DNA of 64,000 nucleotides, from the NCBI GenBank assembly GCA_907164885.2, contig OU015490.1, positions 230,037,391 to 230,101,390 on the forward strand. The letters are read 5' to 3'. The position numbers and the translations under genes are program-made. Source of the stretch: Dolomedes plantarius (Eukaryota > Arthropoda > Arachnida > Araneae > Dolomedidae). The notes under the pieces are model-generated. The model saw only the letters and a program-made list of their open reading frames with translations, had not been told where the DNA came from and did no database searches. The number at the start of each line of letters is the position of its first letter. Position 1 is the first letter of the stretch. Shown in pieces: positions 54,564 to 64,000 of the stretch.

Positions 54564-56404
54564 GGATAGGTGGGGGCAAAGGTTCGCATATACATTTTAA
54601 AACGACCGGGAAGAGTTTTAGGAAGGATAGGGTAGGCAGTGCATTCCTATACTTCCAGTCAGTTGCCTCGTAAAAAATGTTGGAGTTAAGACCCCCTCTT
54701 GCAGAGAAAATGAGGTAAGTTTATTTTCGTCTCTTTTAATGTAATTTTTTGCAACTTTTGAGTAATTTGGAGCATCACTCAAACTCACGAACTGTTTTGG
54801 GCTTATTTTCGCATGTTAGGGTGGTAAATAACCTTTCAAATCCTACCTTAAGTTTTGGGTTAACTCAAATACAGTGGCGTCCATTCTGCAGAAACAGAAC
54901 CAGCACGAAATGGGGTAAAGGTTTGCAGGAGTCATGGGGTAAAGGTTCGCAGTGCAAACCTTTGCCCCATCTGCAAACCTTTGCCGCTCTAACTATTAAC
55001 ATTTGTTTCATGTCCTCTTTTCATTAGGAATCCTTATTAACAACGTCTTTTATTATTAATGGGAATTCACATTTTTGTAATTTGAAAAAAAAATATGGTT
55101 TTTGATAAAAACTGCCTGTTTTTAATCAGAAAATTTTTTGTAAAATGCTTGAAAATCCATAAATTAAAAATAAAATAAATTAGTACAACACAAAAATAAA
55201 ATAGCTCTGAACAAGGACCTATTTTACAAGATAAAGGAATTAAATGTTGTTACAAGACATTATAGGCTTCGAAGGTCTGGTTAGGGAAAAAAAACTCTAA
55301 ATGAGTAATTTCCAGATTTGCAAGTCTTTGAAAGGCTCCTTGCGTCACAATTTTTGACGAAATTTTATAACATTTATTACAAAGACTCCTCTTATACATT
55401 AAAATAAAGTTATGTATCCATTTGAGGTTTAGACATCATTCAGATTATCAAAGTTTAACTTAAGCGTGGAAAAGTACAAAAATTTCACGAGAATTCAGAG
55501 TACAACCATAAAAATATTTCCTAAAAATTAATCATTCAACGAAAGCACAAATCAAAACATAACCCGGATCAAAATGTATAAGCAATCTAAATGCAAAATT
55601 AAGGATTAGGTTAAAAATTGGATCGCAAGGAGCATTTTAAAAAACAATAAAAATTTCAATTTTTTAAATATAAAAAATAAAATTTTAAATATTTATAAAA
55701 TTTTATGAGGTGTTTGAAATAGTTTTACTTTAATGAATATTTATGCCCAATTTCATATATATGAGGTAAAAATTTCAAAAATTGCTTTGTAATGTCCCCC
55801 ATCCCCTTAATTTGCTTAATTTTTATGGGTTTTAAAAGAATGAGTAAAGCCTAAGATATAATATCACGATAGTGTTAATAGTTGATATTTTAATTGGAAG
55901 TTCTTTAGTTTAAGAAAAAAATTATTGAGATTAACCCTTTTTCATTTTGTGAATTTCTTTATTAGATTCAACTTTCTGTGTTAATAGTTGATATTTCATT
56001 TTGAAGTTACTTAGTTTAAGAAAAAATTTATTGAGATTAACCTGTTCAATTTGTGATTTTCTATATATGTAACACATTTAAAAAGATTACAAAATGTGAA
56101 ATAAAATTATTTAGATAACTCTTTTTGTGATTTTCGATGCCTATCCAGTAAGAAACCAACAAGTGGGGTAAAGGTTTGCAGTGCGAACCTTTGCTCCACC
56201 GATTGGGGCAAAGGTTCGCAAACAGGTCTTTTGGTAAAATTAAAAATTTGGTGACTAAATATTTCATTAAAAAATTCATTATTTTATAGAAGGTAGAGGG
56301 GATACCCAACTACAATACAAGTGACTTTTTGGGGCGATAGGATCTAACGGAGGCCCGTAAGAAACCCAAAACTCAAAACTGCAAACCTTTGCCCCCACCT
56401 ACCC
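54564..56404. mobile_element. TIR element with GGGGCAAAGGTT repeats, nested
   Basis: Inverted ends GGATAGGTGGGGGCAAAGGT and GGGTAGGTGGGGGCAAAGGT, flanked by TA (54562-54563 and 56405-56406). Variants of the end motif recur as palindromes inside (54911-54986 and 56160-56232), probably transposase-binding sites. Without ORFs it is non-autonomous. Superfamily not resolved. Confidence 0.75.
55285..55815. repeat. Dispersed 530-bp repeat, copy 1
   Basis: Matches 61588-62103 over its length (gagta-tttccagatttgcaagtctt, ttgacgaaattttata, acattaaaataaagttat, ttcaacgaaagcacaaa, ggatcgcaaggagcatttta, aaaaattgctttg-aatgtc). Non-coding. This copy lies inside the nested TIR element. Confidence 0.75.
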
Positions 56405-56978
56405 TACTGCAATAAATATGTTTTATTAATTGTAGTATTAAGTATATATATTTGTTTTATTAAGTACAACATTTACCTTGGAGATCAGACTTGATGATGC
56501 TGATGGAAGAGGAGGAGAAAGGTTGAACTAAAAATTTAAATCTTATTCGTTGATTTTTAATCTTTTCGCCCCGCTTTCCTCACTTTTATTACCAGCTACT
56601 CTCTTAAGTAAACGAGAGAGAAACGGAAGCTGGGCGATTGTTGCATCGTTCACTGTGGCTGTAATGTCCAGATTCTTCTTTCTGGGAATCCGAAGAACGT
56701 TTACTCAGAATCCAATATCTCGGTGTAAGACTTGATAGTAGTTTCAGAATAACATGTATACAATTGTATAATAATTGTACATAAAGGTTGTAAATAATAT
56801 ATGCTTCTTGTGTTATCATTTGATGAGCACGTAACATGGCATTCGCATCTCAAACTAGCGGTGGGTTATCTGAAGCTTACTCGTAACCCGATTTTTAGCT
56901 CGTAACTCAAAGCAAAAAATCTACCGAGAGAATGCTCGTATCTCGAAAAACTCGTAAGTCGAGGTACCACTGTATATA

Positions 56979-58388
56979 CACTCATGGACAAAAAAATTAG
57001 CGCACCAAGAAGGAGTCGTCAAAATAAAACGAAATTTTACATACGTAATGACTACTTTGATATAAGTAAATGATAAGAAAATCAAAGAAAAAGGATAATT
57101 TATTTCAGAGAAAAAGGCAAAAGAACGGAGGAGTTAATACTCCGTTGGACCCCCTCTAGCGCGAATGCACGATGCGATACGATCGGGCATTGAGTCATAC
57201 AAGTTCTGTATGATGTCTTGAGACATTTCGTTCCATATTTACTGTAACCTTGCCTCTAGTTCGTTCAAACTCGTGGGATGTCCAATTCGTCGTCCCAAAT
57301 GATCCCAGATATGCTCGATTGGAGACAAATCTGGGGATCGGGCAGGCCAAGGAAGGGTAGTAACAGTGCGGAGACAGTCTTGTGACACCCTTGCCGTATG
57401 AGACCGAGCATTGTCTTGTTGAAAAACGGCTCCTGGGAGCCGTTGCATGAGTAGCAACACATGTGGTTGCAGGATTTCATGAACATACCGCTGGGCTGTC
57501 ATGGTGCCACAGAACAATACTAGGGGTGAAAGTGTAATGTAAGCAATGTCACCCCATACCATCACACCAGCTGTGGGAGCGATGTGTCGCTGTACAGCAA
57601 AGGCAGGATTGAAGCGTTCACCACGGGCTCTCCACACACGAACACGATTGTAATCACTGCCGAGATTGAATCTGGATTCGTCGCTAAAGACGACCTGGTT
57701 CCATTCCGCTGCAGTCCAGTTTCCTCGTGCGCGGCAAAACTCCAAACGGAGGCGTCGATGGGTGGGCGTCAAAGGCAGAACACGTAATGGGCGCCGCGAT
57801 ACCAACTGTCCTTCAACCAGGCGCCTTCGTATGGTTCGAGAAGACACAGAGGCCCCTAGTGAAGGTGCTATCTGTGCCTGGATGGCGGCCGATGAAGCAG
57901 TTGGCTGTACGCGTGCATTTCTTACGATGTGGAGGTCTTCTCGACGACTGGTGTGTCGAGGGCGTCCTGGGCGTGGTCTTAGTGTACATGACATCTCTCG
58001 GGTCCACTGGTCCCAACACCTCCTCACAACACAATTAGAGCGGCCTAATTGATGAGCTACTCGCCTAGCTGACCACCCAGCTTCCATCATCCCGACGATT
58101 CTCCCCATCTCAAACTGCGATAACTGCTTATATTGTCTTCGAACGCGGCGTAATTGCATGTCTATATCAGCTCTTCCTTTGTAAATGATTCAGCACTCTC
58201 AAACAAGCTTTGGTTACCTGTTTTGAACTCCACAGAGTACGATGTTCAACGCCCTCTACCGGCTATACGTAATGCGCAATCACGCTGCATTTCTAATCAT
58301 TTGCATATCTCCCCGACATGTACCTTCATTGCAAGTTTCGTTACGATCCCGCAATTATTTCTTGGTGCGCTAATTTTTTTGTCCATGA

Positions 58389-58391
<3 letters not shown>
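56979..58391 (-). mobile_element. Tc1-like transposon, best preserved in the window
   Basis: Perfect 33-bp inverted repeats starting CACTCATGGACAAAAAAATT (56979-57011 and 58359-58391), with TA on both sides (56977-56978 and 58392-58393). It sits against the Tigger-like end on the left and a (TA)n tract on the right. The transposase frame has one stop. Confidence 0.93.
57134..58159 (-). pseudogene. Tc1-like transposase with a single nonsense codon
   Basis: Open from MQLRRVRRQYKQLSQFEMGR (58159) for 306 codons to a TAA at 57239-57241, then in frame IWNEMSQDIIQNLYDSMPDR to ARGGPTEY and a stop at 57134-57136. Two helix-turn-helix segments (GRIVGMMEAGWSARRVAHQL; ASVSSRTIRRRLVEG) around a GRPRHTSRREDLHIV linker are followed by VFSDESRFNLG, AVFQQDNARSHTA and ARSPDLSPIEHIWD, so all three DD34E residues are present. 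The stop removes the last 34 residues, the usual C-terminal segment of Tc1 proteins. Whether the shortened protein works cannot be told from sequence. Confidence 0.92.

Positions 58392-58481
<90 letters not shown>
58392..58481. repeat. (TA)n microsatellite
   Basis: Forty-five TA units starting at the target dinucleotide of the Tc1-like element, followed by a short (CA)n. Confidence 0.95.
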
Positions 58482-58482
<1 letters not shown>

Positions 58483-61400
58483 GCACACACACATGAAGCG
58501 ACGAATTAGAAGGCAAAGAATATTGGCTCCTGGCTAAAATAATATTCAGATGGGTATCTTCCATCGACTATATCCAATTTTCAAAGAAAGAATGTCCAAC
58601 AGATCAATGAAGAAAAATTTAATTGCATTAACTAATTGCGTCATGTTTTCAATGTATCGCAACATCTTGTTCAAAAAATTTTCTCCTTAACTATAAGTAA
58701 GTAGTTGTTTATGGTTTAAATCCTTTATTGAATTTTTAACATAAAAACTCAGTTAGTACGTTCATTGTCGAATAATGTCCAACTGCTTGCGACGTAAATT
58801 TCTTCGAATTTCTTGTGATTCACGAATAAAGACGAGTGTTTGACTGTATTTTAATAGACAATATCCATAAAAATCGAATCATTCTGCCGGCTTTTAAAAA
58901 GCATCTAAGCATTTCGCTTTAAGGTCACATTGGGGTAAAGCCATAAATTTCCCTTTGTGTTCTGCCCAGCAGATAAAACGGGTTGCCCCTCTACTCTTTT
59001 TTTTTAATGCGTGAATGTACTTAAGAATGAAAGAACATTTTACATTTATTGAAAGTAGATGTTATGTGAAGAATATTATATTGGGTTTCATCTGTTGCAT
59101 TCTCCCTTCATTACCCCAAAGTTTAATGCTTTTAAGCTCCGTTTAACCGATCATTTACTGCTGTATCTCGTTGTAAAAATTTTATGTTTCGTAAAAGTGC
59201 TGCATTATATTCTTTTAAATGTTTCTTCAGTCGTTTCTCTATATCATGCGATATGTTTTTGAGTACTTTCTGCCCACTTAATTTGATTGCATTTTTGGAA
59301 AGATATGGTATCCCTCTTTAAGTTTAATTTAAAATGAGGATTTTCTTTTATTTGATTACCTGGGTGAATGTATTCCAATAACAGTACCTAGGTGTACAGA
59401 GAAACATGTTTATAATAATACTAAACCATGTGCATTGACATGACTGTAAACATTTTTTTTTTATTTTACTGAGGGAAACTCATTAAATTATTACTTTTAT
59501 TCCATTAAAAGTTTTTTTTTTCATTTCACATTAGTTGTATGTATTGAAAAGTATGTAAAGGAACTATTAAAAAAAGTTCTTTCCATTTTATGATTATTGT
59601 TATCATTGTTGAATGTTATGTTAAATAGATACTGAAACGTAAAACTTATTAACATATCTTCATTGCTGTAAAGACATCAAAATGATAAAATAATTTGGAA
59701 TCGAAGTGACATTTTATTCCATACATCGGTACTAAGTTTTAATTTTAAGGGGACGCAGTTTCTTTAACCTTGTCGAAATGAAAACATGGTCAAACTAATC
59801 AAACTTTAGGAAAATTACAAAAAGAAATGTCGTTTACAATTGGTTATTTCATTAACAAATTTTTAATTATATACTTTGCAAAAATGATAGGTTTTCTTTG
59901 TAAATTAATATTTTTATTATTAATTTAGAAAATGCATATTAGTCTAAGATAAGGAATGCCTTTAATCACTGAGGGCACCATAAGACATAAAAATATACAC
60001 ACGGGAATAAAATGGTATAATATATTTATAATGGTATAATATATGTTATAATATATTTACAATACACCTATCTTTAACTTAAAACCAAAATGCTTGTAAA
60101 AAGTATTGATTAAATTTTTAAATATTCATAAATTATAAAAAATTCACAGTAGAAAAATATTTTTACAAAATTTTTCCTTTAAAAACAAATTTTATTTTAA
60201 ATTATAATTTTGTTGTTTTAAGTTATAGATTGTCACATATACATATGGTTAAAATTTTATCAATATCGCATATTTTTATGTATATTAATATTTTGGTAGT
60301 AACAGTGCATTAAAAAAATTTTTAAAAATTTGCTGTTTTGAGAAAACTCAATTTAAGGTGCCTTTCATTTATTGGACTGAAATATCTCAAAAGGCTTCCG
60401 ATGTATAAACAGAACCTTCTTCTTATAAAATTACTTACATTTACTTTCTTTTCCTTTATCCTTTTAGCTAAACACGCCTCTAATGTCACTCCTATTTGCC
60501 ACCCATACTTACCACCACTTAGAAGGTCCTGTGCCCACTTAATAGATATCTTGTGTGTTTGGTCTAAACTGTAAGAGTTAAATTTTCACATTTTGTCTGC
60601 TTAGTATTTCACCAACTGTAACATAAGTATAGGCATATTGTCCTCTTCTTTATTTAAGGGGGAAAATTAATATATTATACATAAGTTAAACAGAAGTAAT
60701 GCGTGATAATTAGCAAAAAATAAAAATGCAAAAGTTCATAATTATAGCTGAAACACTACCTATGCAAACCAATTTATTTATGAAATTCCCGTCCATACTT
60801 CAAATGCATAGTAAATCCTGATCAGAAGACTTCATAAATTATTTATCTCTGAAATATTCTATGTTATCCCACGTATAGCAAACTATGATGGTAACTCTTT
60901 CATAACATAAAATCAACCTTCTGTCAGAAGTAGAAAATGAGATTCGTTTATGTGTTTACTTGCTTATTATAACTCCGCAAATTCTATAATAAATGGAGAA
61001 ATGTCTTATATACATACAGAGGTTGAAATTATCATTTGAATGCTGTACAGGAGACATTTTCGTTCGCTCTTGACACATTTACATCTAGGCAACTCGAGAG
61101 AATATTTCAAATCGACATGTGTACCTCTTTATTGAACCCAAGTAATCTGAATATATTTTCATATTGTGAAGACATTCTTTTTTTCTGATCGCAGGCATAG
61201 AGTGGAAAGGTTTAGCAAATTATTTTATAAAATATACAGACAAAGTTAATGCCTTAAAAAGGAAAGAAAGTAGATATTCAATATAATAGAGCAAATCTCC
61301 CTGAATATAATTTTCAGATAGTTATTTAGATGTTACCCGTTTTCATCGCATTATACACTATCCACAGTAACTCGTTATATGATTGAAGAGATGGTAGACA

Positions 61401-61587
61401 TTTGAATTACAAAAAATCAAACGAAAATTGGAATTTTTTTTGGGAGGTGTATTAATATTTTAAAAATATGTAAATATTGGAATAAAATGCAATTAAAATA
61501 TGTAAGGAAATGCAAAAGGAAAACTTGGTGGCTTTAGAAAATTTAATATTAATAGTAGGTGAAAAAATTCCTATTAAATGGCTTTTT
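58482..61587. other. AT-rich non-coding interval
   Basis: Three kilobases without a recognisable gene. Frames of 60-80 codons (59059-59262, 60338-60574, 61452-61691) are low-complexity or hydrophobic and match nothing I know. There is a small tandem duplication of aatggtataatatatttata at about 60010-60060. Confidence 0.45.
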
Positions 61588-62103
61588 ATCACAATGAGTA
61601 CTTTCCAGATTTGCAAGTCTTTGTAATGCTCCTTTCGTGCAAGTTTTGACGAAATTTTATAAAACTTATAAAAAAAGATCCTGTTATACATTAAAATAAA
61701 GTTATTTTTCCATTTCAGGTTTCGTCATCAATAATATTATCAAAGCTTAACTTAAGCGTAGAAAAGTACAAAAATTTCACGTATATTTATAGTACAAGCA
61801 TAAAAATATTTCCAAAAAATTAAGTATTCAACGAAAGCACAAAATAATAAATGTGTTCCAAATGTATTTATAAGAAATGTAAATGCAAAATTAAGGGGGT
61901 AAGTTAAAAACTGGATCGCAAGGAGCATTTTAAAAAACAATAAAAATTTAAATTTTTAAAATATCAAAAAATTAAAATATTTATAAAATTGTATAAGGTG
62001 TTTTATACAGTTATACTTTAATGAATATGTGTGCAAAATTTCATATCTCTCAGGTACAAATGTCAAAAATTGCTTTGCAATGTCTACCATCCCCTTACCT
62101 GAA
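61588..62103. repeat. Dispersed 530-bp repeat, copy 2
   Basis: Partner of 55285-55815 in the same orientation. It ends just before a (TA)n tract. Shared blocks are in the same order with scattered substitutions and small indels. Confidence 0.75.
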
Positions 62104-62109
62104 GTCGCC

Positions 62110-62822
<713 letters not shown>

Positions 62823-62887
<65 letters not shown>
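62823..62887. repeat. (TA)n microsatellite
   Basis: TA run with minor interruptions, left flank of the dispersed repeat copy 2. Confidence 0.85.

Positions 62888-64000
<1,113 letters not shown>

Larger units (their letters stand above)
54340..56972. mobile_element. Tigger-like non-autonomous DNA element
   Basis: Ends CAGTGGTACCAGGACTTACG (left) and CAGTGGTACCTCGACTTACG (read inward from 56972), each with a TA outside. Longer subterminal inverted similarity includes aactcgaaaaactcgtatct on the left and tcgtatctcgaaaaactcgt on the right. The CAGTGGTACCTCGACTTACG form is typical of pogo/Tigger-related elements. No transposase is present. A second TIR element occupies 54564-56404. Confidence 0.82.

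Noticed and set aside
57666..58052. A 128-codon plus-strand frame opposite the Tc1-like transposase
   Set aside because: It is the complement of the conserved DD34E transposase frame and shows no motif of its own.

Overview
This window looks like non-genic nuclear DNA from an arthropod. It is very AT-rich, has many (TA)n microsatellites, and every protein similarity I recognise belongs to a transposable element. I found no host gene with exons and no rRNA or tRNA gene. The mix of families (piggyBac, Tc1/mariner, pogo/Tigger, Ty3-gypsy, RNase H-bearing LINEs, a tRNA-derived SINE) fits a chelicerate such as a spider, but that placement is a low-confidence guess. All family calls come from reading motifs; no database search was run.

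Layout. 1-560: tail of a piggyBac transposase and probable element end. 1150-1660: ruined mariner. 1856-8572: a complete Ty3/gypsy-type LTR element, pol on the minus strand, with two 452-bp LTRs, inserted in a (TA)n tract. About 8760-18257: four diverged head-to-tail copies of a roughly 1.4-kb unit, most of them expanded by different insertions. 18258-23800: a block interrupting that array, holding a dead Tigger/pogo transposase, a Tc1-like element and a hAT end; a piece of a fifth array unit follows. 24023-25711: Tc1-like element with repeated subterminal motifs. 26567-30080: piggyBac element carrying a Tc1-like element with about 220-bp inverted repeats inside its transposase frame. 33844-36477: second piggyBac element. 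36482-43290: a LINE (gag zinc knuckles and endonuclease, minus strand) broken by two members of a third piggyBac family.

44156-44733 is a long hairpin. 44900-47240 holds a dispersed repeat of unknown class, a scrambled Tc1 copy and a full-length dead Tc1 copy. 47258-51086 is a 5'-truncated LINE with an almost uninterrupted endonuclease-RT-RNase H frame. 52500-53500 is a diverged tandem repeat of about 240 bp split by a SINE. 54340-56972 is a Tigger-like non-autonomous element with a second TIR element inside it. 56979-58391 is the best-preserved transposon, a Tc1-like element with 33-bp perfect inverted repeats and one nonsense codon. The rest, to 64000, is AT-rich DNA with dispersed repeats.

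The genes do not form a pathway. What can be read is a history of insertions: nesting order, target-site duplications and how far each copy has decayed. Every recognised transposase or polymerase carries at least one disabling break, so nothing here looks autonomous as it stands. I saw no convincing new biological system; the most unusual structures are the interrupted 1.4-kb array, the long hairpin and the head-to-head Tc1 ends.
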